Of a stretch of DNA of 64,000 nucleotides, positions 41,340 through 52,203 are shown one piece after another. The DNA lies in the NCBI GenBank assembly GCA_012934845.2, contig WNNJ02003119.1, positions 62,001 to 126,000 of the forward strand, written 5' to 3'. Source of the DNA: Pomphorhynchus laevis (lineage: Eukaryota; Acanthocephala; Palaeacanthocephala; Echinorhynchida; Pomphorhynchidae). The translations under genes were made by a program, and so were the position numbers. Position 1 is the stretch's first letter; the number at the start of each line of letters is the position of its first letter. The notes beneath the pieces are model-generated. The model was not told the origin of the DNA. It worked only from the letters and a program-made list of their open reading frames with translations, and ran no database searches.

Positions 41340-43159
41340 ATAAATTTGAGGGCCGCTAGATGCCAGTCGATTAAGTATTAAGCTGGTACCTATTATCAAT
41401 TAGCCTCTTCGTGGGGCGCCCCTGGCAACGTATGTTCGACATTCGTCGATCAACGGTAAAATAATTGGCCGGCTTGCATCAGCCGTAGAGATAGTCTTTT
41501 CATAGACTATCTCAGATCCCTCCGATGAATCCAACGGCGGATTAGACAATGGACGATAAGGTGGAAGAGAGTTACGGAGGCCTGTATCTTTATCGGAGTG
41601 ATGTTGGATTATAAAGGATATTGGGAACGGGAGATAGCCGATCAAACAAAATCACTTTGATGACTCCAATGGCAGATTGAACAATGGACGAAAAGGCGGA
41701 AGAGTCTCGGAGATCTGTTTCCTTGCAGTAGCGATGTTAGATCATCAAAGGATATCGGTAACGGGAGATAACCGAACAAACAAATCAAGACAATGAAAAT
41801 GACAAGCAACAAATTTACAAAACATTAATCAAGTGCGAAGAACAATGGTCAACTTACCACTGACGGTAGGAGTTTTCATTGTCGGGTGCCGTGTGACCAG
41901 GCAGGTTGTAGGGAGACAGCGAAAGAGGCATCAACATTCGAAGCGGACTAGCCTTCACGTAGGAACGTGGAATGTCATCTCGCTGACGGGGAAGGAACCA
42001 GAATTAGTTGAAGAGATGGTTCAATTCAGTCTTTAATTAATCGGAGTGACTTCTCTTCACTATTCTGGAACTGGAACTAAACTTTTGGATCAAGGCTGGA
42101 CCTTGAACTATTCGGGAGTTACCAACGAAAAGCGACGACATGCGGATGTAGGGATACTTACAAGTCCCCGGTTGTCGTTCGTGGTAGAGAGGTTTAACTT
42201 AGTGAACGAAAGGCTGGCGTCTCTGAGACTTTTAGTCAAAGAGGAAAAGGGGATAACTGTTGTGTGTGCGCATGCTCCCAACAATAGCTCGGAATACGCA
42301 GCCTTCGTGGAAGATATTCAGGCTGTGCTTGATAGTACTCCTGTTGGAGTTTTCCTTCGTTCTATTGGGTGACTTCAATGTTCATGTTGGTTGCGACATT
42401 AGCACTTGGAAGGGGTGTTGAGTAGGAACGGACTCCCTGATCTGAATGCGAGTGATGTTGAATTATTGCACTTTTGTTCTCATAACAATTCGTGCATAAC
42501 CAACACTATGTTTGAACATAAGGAGATCCATAGATGCACATGACATCAGGATTCTCTCAGTTTAAGATCAATAATCGATTTTGTAATCGTTTCATTTAAT
42601 CTGTGACGTTATGTTCTAGACACTCGTGTGAAAGAGAGGGGCTGATCTGTCAACCGATCACTACCTTGTAGTTAGTAAACTCCGATGGCCGGAGCGGATG
42701 CTAGACAAGTCTGGTAAACCCAAACGTTGTATGATGGCGTGTTGGGAGCGTCTAGCAAATGTTTCTGTCAAAGAACGTTTTTCTGGCTACATCCGGGAGG
42801 ACTTTTCTCATTTGCCGGAAGAGGTAAAGAGCATTGATCAGGAATGGGAGATGTTCAGATTCTCGCTTCGTCAAAGCAACTGTTAAAGTTGTGGCTCGAA
42901 GGCATTAGGTGCTTGTCGCGGAGGAAATACTCGAGCTGCTTATTGGACACCAACAGTTAGAGATTTTGTCCAACAGAAGAAGCTGGCTTATAAGGCAACT
43001 TCGAAAATGTTCTGGAGGACGATCACGAACTTTCGTGTTGGAAAGCAGCAAACTCCTCAAACTGTCTATGACAACATAGGATCTATGCTGACCGGCATTT
43101 TAAAAATTCTTGGTTGTTGGAAAGAGCATTTTAGGAGTTTCCTTAATCCGATCGATATG
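41340..43159 (+). pseudogene. LINE-I left half: 5' region and endonuclease/linker
   Basis: A G+C-richer 5' region (about 41340-41830) with a roughly 135-bp tandem duplication precedes an APE endonuclease. Landmarks are LHVGTWNVISLTGKEPELVEE (in two parts, VGTWNVISLTG and KEPELVEEM), KLLDQGWTLNYSGV, RHADVGILTSPRLSF, TVVCAHAPNNSSEY, then in other frames LGDFNVHVG and the SVNRSLPCS-like end. Linker pieces are CWERLANVSVKERF and MFWRTITNFRVGKQQTPQTVYDN. Several frameshifts and stops are present. An LTR element at 43160 interrupts the linker just after WKEHFRSFLNPID. The clade is uncertain (I/Nimb- or RTE-like by recollection of similar fish sequences). Confidence 0.8.
41522..41787 (+). repeat. 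Two tandem ~135-bp repeats in the LINE-I 5' region
   Basis: The segment CGATGAATCCAACGGCGG...GGGAGATAGCCGA (41522-41642) recurs as TGATGACTCCAATGGCAG...GGGAGATAACCGA (41659-41774), with about a fifth of bases changed. It may be a monomer-type promoter repeat. Confidence 0.75.
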
Positions 43160-43371
43160 TGTAAATCCAAACAGGAGCGCAAAAAAATGTAATACTTTTG
43201 TTTTTCGTACCAGAAAAAACCCGCAACACCAAATACACACCGATCTTTTATACAGTTAACCAAACAACAATTTGCTGATTGTATGCCGCTCATAACGTGG
43301 TGGCAAATTTCTGCACATCTGTCGCCGCTTTCCAAGACGTCATGTGCAAACAAAAGCACACTTTCGTCACA
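43160..43371 (-). repeat. 3' LTR of the fossil LTR element
   Basis: A direct repeat of 47162-47372 bounded by TG and CA. On the plus strand it starts TGTAAATCCAAACAGG and ends CACTTTCGTCACA. Confidence 0.9.
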
Positions 43372-46300
43372 TCCCACCTTGCTTTTGTGGTCCTTACATC
43401 GTGCAATCATAATCGTCCAAATACATAGGGCGTCGTGTCGTACGTTCTAATCGACGAAGTGTTTCATTAACAGTCCTTTATTCCGACATATCTAACTATC
43501 TCAAATCGCATGTATCCGAGTCGTTGTTTAACTCTCGAAGTTGTTTCCGTTCATTTTCATTTTGAACAATTATCTTCGGTTCGGCAATATGGTGAATGTC
43601 AGATATATGACGTGGAATCCTATTGACCACAACCGTTATATCGGATATTATCTGTGTGACTGTACCCTTGAACCACCGTGTCGTACATCTAGCATTGGGA
43701 GGTTTAACCCATACGATTTCACCAATATCATATCCACATTTTAATGAGACCTCTGTAAATCTAGGTAATACGTTGGGATGTCACCATATATAATTGTAGA
43801 TTCCATGTGAATGACTGTTACTGTTTCTCGTATTTCACTTTCACGATGAATTATACCAATAAACAGCTTCCACTGGGGAATATTTGCATTTAGCAGTTGT
43901 TCGTTTAATGACCTTGTGATTACGTTCAATGATTCCATTACCTTGTGGACGAAAAGCTGCTCGAAACCGAAAACGAATAGTTAACCTGGAGGCTAATTCA
44001 TGCAACTCTTGTGACCTGAACACTGTACCGTTATCCATCAATAACTCTTCCGTGAATCCATGTTCAAATAACACTTCACGTAATTTCAAACAAACTTGAC
44101 GTGCCGATTCATCACGAAGTTCCATCCAGATTGCAAAACGGCTTGGTCCACTGTCCACGATCGTTAAATATACGACACGATTATAATGAGTGATATCAAC
44201 AGCTAGTCGAACCCACGTTCCGCAACCTCGCAACTACCATCAATGTAGAACCTAGATGGTGGATCAATGCTCTGACATTCGCGATACTTACAATCTCGTC
44301 AATGTAACTGCAAACCACATCAGGGTACACCATTTGTGCAAGGCGGTAGGATCGTTCAACCCTAAAATGATGCATATTATGCAAATCCGTAAGTTTATTT
44401 TCCAACTCACTATCTTTAACGGAGGTAACAACGTTGACTACACCTTGGACTTTCGTTGATAAAATCGAGCGGTGAAGACGAGTGAGACAATCAGCCTTAT
44501 TTTCCGATGAACTGTCATAGCACCAACACACATGTAATCCCGTTTCCTCAATGATTGCCATCAGTGTAGACAACCTCCTTCTGATGAGAATATCCGCAGT
44601 GCCCTTCGTACGAAGTTTACAACATTTGCTACTTGTCACTTGAAGCCAATTAAAAACGGTTTGAGAATCTGTGTTGACACGAAGATCGGTAATACCCCAT
44701 TTAAGACCAAGGTTGATCCCCTTTACCACCAATTCCAATTCGGCAACATTTATATGTAGAGAGTATGTCTTTTTTTCGTAACCAACTTGCATCCTCAACT
44801 GTTATACCACCTATTTCAAGTTTCACTCCCATGGATATGTTACTAGCGTCACACCAGACAGCTCCACTCTCACATATGACAACTGACCAGACTCCTCGAA
44901 CGGGATTATTATGACGAACTTTTTCGACGATTATCATTATACACTGATGTGCATCGTTGTTCAAGCGATCATTCCAACATCCACTAAGAGCCAAGCGTTT
45001 CGCATAGCTACATGCGACTCTAAGCCAACTTGCCATCGGTTAATGTGCGGTTAATTTCCCACACAAAGAAAATAGTTCTCGCCTGATCATCGTGTTGTCC
45101 ACAGACATATTAATATCCAATGGTGATCCTCTGGTGAATATGAGCTGTCCAGATTTGTTCATCTCAATACTCATTCCTAGAACTCGATTATTTGCTAAAT
45201 CCATCAGTGCCTTTGATATTAAACCATACCGAGATAAATGCCTTGATACCTCACTTGCACTAATGATACTTTCATCAACAATTATATCATCTAAATAGAA
45301 TTCCGTTCCCTTGATGACATTCACATCCTGTGATAGAACAGTCTCGACGATTTTCATCATAATCCGTGGCGCGCAGCTTAGACCGAATCTTAGACGGGTC
45401 AAACTATGTTTCGTCCTTAGAATTGATAAGCTGATAAGGCCAAAGATCTTTATCTACTCTTAATTGTAAATACGCATTTTTAGATCCAATAATTTCACAG
45501 GTCCGCTAATTCGTCTCCACTTGCGAACTGGATATTCACAAACTTGTATAGTATCTTCAGTATGACAGCTAAGATACTGGTTCAGTTCTCTGAAGTCGAA
45601 TACGTGACGTATTTTGTCTTTACTCTTGTGGACTACTGCCATTAGAGGGATTATCCCTCGTTGAACTTTCTGTGTCTATTTACACAAGATGCCTTCATCA
45701 ATCCATCTTGATATTTCTTCATCAAATTTGTCTTAAATTCGAGAATCATAAGCACCTAAGTGCATGTCGATCGAATTCTTCAACAGCGATAGATCTCGTC
45801 CAAAATCCATTAAACTATACTATTTCCAACGTACTGTCCAATAGAATCCATCGAAGTAGGCATCAAAATCGGGATCATTCAACGTTATCGTATTGAGTAA
45901 TGGCGAACTGACAATGGCATCCACACATTGACTATCAGAAGATGTACTGATAGCATCTTTATCATCTTGTGAAATCGAATTATTATTCAACGTCATCGAA
46001 AATTGAGGCTTTGATTGCACTATCATACTGCAAGGTTGATGTTCACAAAGAGAAGTGATGACGGGGCTGGACAATACTTCATCATCATGCGGGCAAATCT
46101 GGTCCTTTGCTTTCGAAGGTGTTTGGTTACATTGAACTTTTCCAGAAAATATCCAAACTCCGCCAAGCTTATAAATCAAATCGATCCTCATAATTACATC
46201 GATACTATTTATTAATTGATCAGACACTATAGCTTCAGCCAACATCACACGACCGCTAATCCACATGGATACTTGTGTCATACCTTGGTAATTAAATTTT

Positions 46301-47161
46301 TCACCTCTGAAGTCTGTGACGGTAGCGCGGCCGTAAGGCTTGCTCGCAAAACTCGACTGTACAATCGTATGAGAACAACCGCATTATCGATTAGTGCTCG
46401 CGCATATCAATGACCAATCTTGACACTAATAACAGGCAACTCGGAATAGCCAGCATGATTTATTCTGCAGGTGGGAGCTGCTGCGCCTCGACAACGCCAC
46501 CCACGACGTTTCCCGACCGTCGACAATTTCTTGCTATATGTCCAATTCGATTGCAGTTTCAACAACGAATGGTATTTCTCTATTTATAAGTTGGTGATGG
46601 AGCAGCTTCATTGTGATGGTCAATCGTTTTTCGTGAAACCGCAGATAGTGCTGTGCTCCTTAGAGCAAGAAGCGATTGTGCCCTCACCCTTAACTCTTGT
46701 ACCGATTTACATTCAACATCGGGCAACGAGCGTAATTCTTTTCCATCGTGATCGGGAAACGATACCACAAAGGCTCTCTTTATGAAAGTTTCACTCGATA
46801 TGTCGGCTGCACGAGCTAGCTTCCTCAGCTCGGATAGGTAAACTTCGACAAGCTTACCCGCCCATACTTTGGTTATGAATTTCTCATAGACAGAGAAGGG
46901 ATTTTCTCCAAAAGCCCTCCGTATGCAACATTTGATCTCCTTCGCATCCGCCTTCAAATCTTCAGCCATTTCCATGTAAACTGCCAGAGCGTCACATTCG
47001 AGAAGCATTGGTAACATATAAACCTCTTCATCGTCCAATTTCTGCAGCTTGACAACTAACTCCAGCTTTGCTACCCATGTTTCAACTGCACCTGTACCAT
47101 TGAACGACTGTATCACATCCGTTAATTTCAATTTGCTCATTTGCTGTTAGCCCAGTTAGCT

Positions 47162-47372
47162 TGTAAATCCAAACAGGGGCGCAAAAAATTTAACACTTTT
47201 GTTTTTCGTTCCAGAAAAATAACCACAACACAAAATACACGTCGATCTTTTATAAAGTTAATCAACCAACCATTTGCTGATTGTACGCCGCTCATAACGT
47301 GGGGCGAATTTACGGACATCTATCGCCGCTGTCTCAAACGGCATGTGCAAATAAAAGCACACTTTCGTCACA
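47162..47372 (-). repeat. 5' LTR of the fossil LTR element
   Basis: The partner of 43160-43371. The gag-like region begins only about 20 bp inside it. The flanks ATATG (43155-43159) and ATATT (47373-47377) may be the target duplication. Confidence 0.9.
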
Positions 47373-48950
47373 ATATTCCTTATATTGTAGAAGTAGAGCC
47401 TTTAGAACCAACGGAAGAGCTCACCTCTTTGTAAGAGATCATTGCTATTGTTAAAAAACTTAGTAATGGCAAGTCTTCTAGAGTAGACAAGATTCTAAAT
47501 GAAGCTTTAAAGGCTCTTGACGTTGTTGGCATGAAGTGGCTAACACGGATGTTCAATGTTGCACTGATGTCGTGCAAGGTTCCTAGTGAGTGGCGAACTG
47601 GGGTGGTTGTATTGATTATTAAGAAAAGTGACCGAAGAGTGTGTTCTAACTATCAAGGGATTACTTTACTTAGCCAAACTGGTAAGCTATTTGCTAGGAT
47701 TCTTGAGTCAAGGATACAGCCTATAGTTGAGGGATAGTTGCAAGATGAACATTGCGGCTTTTCGTCCAGGTCGTGGAACTACGGATCAGCTCTTTACTCT
47801 TTCAACTATCCTTGAACGGTCTTGGGAGTTAGCTCAACCGGTCTACATGTGTTTTGTAGATTTTGAGAAGGCATTCGACCGAGTTCCGCGAGAGAGGTTG
47901 TGGGAAGTACTAAGGGAGTATGGAGTACCACACTATCTTCGAGTAGCTGTGGCTTCTCTGTATAAATAAAGTATTAGTTGTGTTCGTGTTCTAGGTAGGA
48001 AGTCTGAATCATTCCCAGTAGGCGTTGGGATACGTCAGGGTTGTCCTTTGTCTCCACTTTTGCTCCTTGTTTACATGGACAAAATTTCGAGACGGGCTGC
48101 TCTGACGGATGTCGGTCTTTAGTTCGGTTCCATCAGAATACCATCTCTGCTTTTGCAGATGACGTTGTTTTGTTGACTTCTTGTCCTGAGGATTTACAAT
48201 GCCTACTAGATCGATTTACGATGGAATGCCAAGCGGCAGGGATGTTGATTAGTACCTCCAAGACTGTCTCTACGTGTTCGTCTCGATTTCAGATGCCAAT
48301 GTCAATCCGGATTGGGAAAAAGGTTCTTCCTGATGTGGAGGATTTCAAGTATCTTGAGGTATTATTCTCGAGAGACGGCAGAAACGTTAAGGAGATTAAG
48401 AAGCGGATTTGTGCAGCTAACGCTGCAATGCGTTCTTAGAACAGGTCTGTCGTGGTGAAGCGAGAAATGAGTCTTTGGGCAAAGCTTTCGGTTTACCACG
48501 CAATCTTCTTTCCTATCTTAACCTATGGTTATGAGCTTTGGGTTATGACCGAAAAGATAATATCTCGGATACAGGCGACCGAAATGAAGTTCTTTCGCGG
48601 TATGGCCGGTCCTAGCCTTAGAGATAAGGTTAAGAATTCGGTCATCCGTGATGGATTCGGAGTAAAGTTGCTGTTTTTCCACATGGAAGAAAGTCTGCTG
48701 AGGTGGCTAGGACACGTTCTGAGGATGTCTAAGGATCCTTCCTCGGAGGGTTTTCCAGGCCGGATTCTTTGAAAAGACCTCGAGGTAAACCTTGATACCG
48801 GTGAAGATCAAATCTCGAAACTGGCCGAATACCGCCTCGGGATATATAAAAGAGAACTATGGTCTGTCACCCAGGATCGCGATGTCTGGAGTAGTTTGGT
48901 TCGTGCACTGCATCCACGACCCGACACCCGGACCAGTGGTTGTCAGGAAA
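47373..48950 (+). pseudogene. LINE-I right half: reverse transcriptase and C-terminus
   Basis: This continues the LINE interrupted at 43159. 47380-47737 has VEPLEPTEELTSL, IVKKLSNGKSSRVD, VPSEWRTGVVVLIIKKSD, NYQGITLLSQTGKLF. 47750-47969 has AFRPGRGTTDQLFTL and CFVDFEKAFDRVPRERLW (motif A). Later come GIRQGCPLSPLL (motif B), TISAFADDVVLL (motif C, 48148), KYLEVLFSRDGR, ILTYGYELWVMTEK, EESLLRWLGHVLRMS and finally DRDVWSSLVRALHPRPDTR near 48930. At least six frame changes or stops. The FADD box and LRQGCPLSP style differ from all other LINEs in the window. Confidence 0.85.
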
Positions 48951-49857
48951 AATTTTTATATTATTTGTTTTTGTCAAGAAATTGTTGTTGTTGAAATAAA
49001 TTCGCAAAATTAATCAATTCTGAAATAAATATCTCATTTCGATATATCTGGAATAAATTCCCCTTCAAATTAAATAGATTTATTAAATATAAACAATAAA
49101 TATATGGGAAAACTCTCCCTTCAAAAACATTTCATATTAGCTGAGCTATACCACAGTCCTTGCTTCTACACCTTACGTTATATCACATTTGAAACCAAAA
49201 CTTCCCTGAAAGAAATAGATTCATAATCCTAGGTGACTGCAATATGCCATATAATAGCTGGCATATTACACATCATCTAATTTGAAAGCTGAAAGAGCAG
49301 ATCTCAATGCAAAGAACGAACTGTCTATAAAACAACTGCAAAGAACGAACTGTCCATAAAACAACCGCAAAGAACGAGTTTTCTAACGAGCTTTCAGTTA
49401 TTTCTTGATTACGCCAAATTTGATACTATAGTAGTTTAAGGTAAACAGCATGCACAATGGCTTTCTATATTATCGTTTGCTATCGCTATTCATATTTTAA
49501 TGCCTTGAAGATGTAATTTTTAATGGAAAAATATTGAGTTTATCATACTGAAGTAGCTACTGATATTTGTTTTATTTAACAAAATATTTTATTCTTTTTT
49601 CTTCTTTTTTTTAAATATAAATAAATTGGTTTTATATTCTGAATAAATAATAATAAAATTTTTATATAATTTTTATCCTTTAAGATAATCGAGGTAGTTG
49701 TAGAAATAAAATAAAAATTTATTTTAAATATAAATTTATCACAAAATAAAAATTTATTCATACAACAAGAAAAGTAGTTTTATCGGATATTTTTAAAATA
49801 AAGATAAATAATTATAAATAATTGAAATTTTGATGACTAGTTTTTTTTTCTGTACGC
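48951..49857. other. AT-rich spacer with a short tandem repeat
   Basis: No gene is seen. Positions 49309-49380 hold two full copies and a partial third of a 29-bp unit beginning CAAAGAACGAACTG. The rest is A+T-rich. Confidence 0.55.
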
Positions 49858-50400
49858 TGCTTTTATCCAATATATAAGCCAACAGCAGTACGCTATATTG
49901 TTGTATTGATGAACCTCCTGAGCTACTGATACAATACCTACATTCCGCCTTTCGATTTTTTATATGTTGGCTGACAATCACTCGATTCGTTTGCTTTATT
50001 GACAATTAGATTTAATGAAAGGCTTTCGTCTTACATTTTACAATTTAAATTGAAATCATTTCTGATTTGAAATTAAATCAGCGATGGTAATGGAAGGTGT
50101 TACCTTCAATTTGAAAACCTACAAATTTTTCATAATGATTACTATTATTAAAATAGTCATCTATAGTTTGCTTCCTAATTTTAAGTTGATATACCTGTGC
50201 AGCCATTATTACCATTCAAATGTTGATGGCTATTCTTATTCAACACGCTGATTTTACCCTATCTATAAGCTAACAACAGAACACTACATTTCAGTATTGG
50301 TGAACCTCATCAGCTACTAATTATATACCTATGTTTAACGTTTCGGTCCTTTTAATGTTGGCTGACATTAAAATGATTAGCCAACATTTTAATGTTGGTT
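49858..50400 (-). repeat. PLE terminal region: two diverged direct repeats
   Basis: Positions about 49858-49985 and 50252-50370 are diverged direct repeats. Both contain TAAGC.AACA, TATTG.TGAACCTC, AGCTACT, TACCTA and ATGTTGGCTGACA words. They lie just 3' (minus-strand sense) of PLE fragment P1. Penelope-like elements often carry repeated terminal segments (pseudo-LTRs), which fits. The right copy contains a canonical hammerhead core; the left one is decayed. Confidence 0.6.
50274..50320 (-). ncRNA. Hammerhead ribozyme, PLE type with minimal stem III
   Basis: On the minus strand: TTAGTAG (stem I), CTGATGAG (50306-50313), a 3-bp stem II (GGT/ACT, one G-U), GAAA (50289-50292), a 2-bp stem III around GTAGT, a GTT cleavage triplet, then CTGTTG pairing with the stem I strand (six pairs including G-U). 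Type I hammerheads with a very short stem III are known from Penelope-like elements. The PLE coding fragment starts 324 bp away on the same strand. Confidence 0.6.
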
Positions 50401-50643
50401 GGCTGATAGATAGACACAATAGCTAGACACAACTATGTGAGAAACGATATTACGAGCGTACTGAATTATGTATGTATTGTAGTTTCAAAAAAAAACGAAA
50501 ATGTCTAACGTTCACCCAAATCATGGTACTAGTTCAAGAGAAAAATGCAACTTTGAATATTTAATGCGTATGAATATTCGATGAACGATTTTAGCGAACC
50601 CTGATTGATGTAAGGGTGATAATCATGTATACCCAACCAAACG

Positions 50644-51280
50644 CTATTTTATACCAGTATTAATTTCGATTAGTGTACAATATTTCTTGAAGTGTGTTTT
50701 AATTACTTTAAGTATTTTATTCATATGAACAGAATGTGGTTTTAATGTACATTTAAAAGCACTACATATGAACCTAGGTTTTATTGGATTTTTATGTAAT
50801 TTTGGATTCCAATATAATATAGGTATAGTTTTATTATCTGATTCAACCTTTATACCCTTTTTATCCATTATAGAACAGTGACTTGTAATAATTGTTTCTA
50901 AACTCAACTCACTACGTTCATATGTTGGATTTACATTTAAATCATTAGAATTAACCTCTTTCATTAGTATATCATAATAAAGCTTTTTGCATATGAAGAC
51001 AAAGTTATTACTAGCTTTATCAATAGTTGTTATTATATAGTTATCCTTTAATTTAGTAAGTTCTGTATACATATCTTTAATAATTTTATCTTTCCTTTTA
51101 TAATTGTTTGTTATTTTCATTTTATTTTTAATTTTATCAAATATATAATTTTCCAAATGTCTCTATTAGATATATTCGAGCTTTCACTATTAATCAGCTT
51201 ACTGAAGTAAGCATTTAAGTTATTATATAACGAATTGTAAATTTTATTATATTATAATGTTATAGTATTTTACAGTACAA
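50644..51280 (-). pseudogene. Penelope-like element fragment P1 (pre-RT and RT start)
   Basis: The minus-strand frame 51156-50644 reads DKIKNKMKITNNYKRKDK, NYIITTIDKASNNFVFICKK, ILYWNPKLHKNPIKPRFIC, SAFKCTLKPHSVHMNKIL, the first part of a PLE reverse transcriptase. It is nearly identical to 55961-57170, except for the insertion that splits the latter. Homology continues a little upstream to about 51280. The rest of the RT is missing, so it is dead. Confidence 0.85.
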
Positions 51281-51479
51281 AAATTTATATTATACAACTT
51301 ATCTATCATAGTCGTTAATTAATCTTTGGCATAGTCCTTAATTAACATTTTATTGTCAAATAACATATTAAACAATAAAATAGATCGCCAAAAAGAAGGA
51401 ACGGTCATAGGCACTCAAGTGTTTTAGTGTACGCTATCCTCTATATGGATTGGTATGAGAAACGAATAATTGAGAAATG

Positions 51480-52013
51480 TTAATAAAGGCATCATATATG
51501 ATGGATATATATTGACAATATTTTTGTAGTGTGGAAACGTGGAAGGAAAAAGCTATATAAATTTATTGTTAAATTCAATGTCTATGGTAAACTAAAATTT
51601 ACTACTAATATACAAACACATATAAACTTTTAGATGTTTACATTTACAAAAATAATATTGTAAATATATACATAGAGAGAAGACAATCTAAAAGAAGCAA
51701 GAACCAAACTGTAAATATTTGCATGTTACAAGTAATCATCTATGATGCCTAAAATGGCTTTAATAATAAATATGACACTGAGAATATACAAAATATGTAG
51801 CACGTCAAGCGATAAATAAAACTTAATAAAAGAACTAACGAGGATATCAAAGTACAACAGGAATTTACAAACAAAGATATATACAAATGTATTAAACAGG
51901 TTAGAGTTATATATGACAATAAAACTACAATTTTGAGTATCTCAAAAACTAGTGATACAACCACAGCAGTTATAACATATCATCCAGCATCAAGAAGCAT
52001 AAATAAATAGATT
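51480..52013 (+). pseudogene. Penelope-like element fragment P3 (RT end), opposite strand
   Basis: Plus-strand reading in shifting frames: YIDNIFVVWKRGRKKLYKF (RT motif C, with DN for DD), KLKFTTNIQTHINF, DVYIYKNN, then near the end TTAVITYHPASRSINK, the segment that follows PLE RTs. Several frameshifts and stops. It faces away from P1, so two PLE pieces lie in opposite orientation about 200 bp apart. The retrozyme-like array inserted 177 bp downstream. Confidence 0.65.
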
Positions 52014-52189
52014 CGACAAATAACAGAGTTAATATGTAATACATTTTATATCAAAATAAGAGACGTACGTATCTTCTATAAATCCTTAATACGATGAAAA
52101 AAACCTGATTTTATTCAGGCTAGTAAAATTGTAATCTCTTGCATTTACAGCATTGCTAAGTATTTGCACTTTGTTTCATATATCATTAT

Positions 52190-52203
52190 ACTATCAAATT
52201 ATA
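52190..52203. repeat. 14-bp target-site duplication, left
   Basis: ACTATCAAATTATA, exactly repeated at 53627-53640. The sequences on the outer sides differ, as expected for a duplicated target. Confidence 0.85.

Larger units (their letters stand above)
43160..47372 (-). mobile_element. Old LTR retrotransposon, Ty3/Gypsy-like, broken, inserted in LINE-I
   Basis: Two direct LTRs of about 211 bp bound it (43160-43371 and 47162-47372; ends TG...CA on the minus strand). Between them, on the minus strand, lie in order: gag-like (about 46580-47140), a protease-like region (about 45820-46281), RT (about 45040-45650, with the YLDD box), RNase H (about 44196-44800) and integrase (about 43740-44233). 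A purine-rich stretch lies next to the 3' LTR. The LTRs differ at very roughly one base in eight by eye, so the insertion is old. The polyprotein is broken in several places. It splits LINE-I. Confidence 0.9.
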
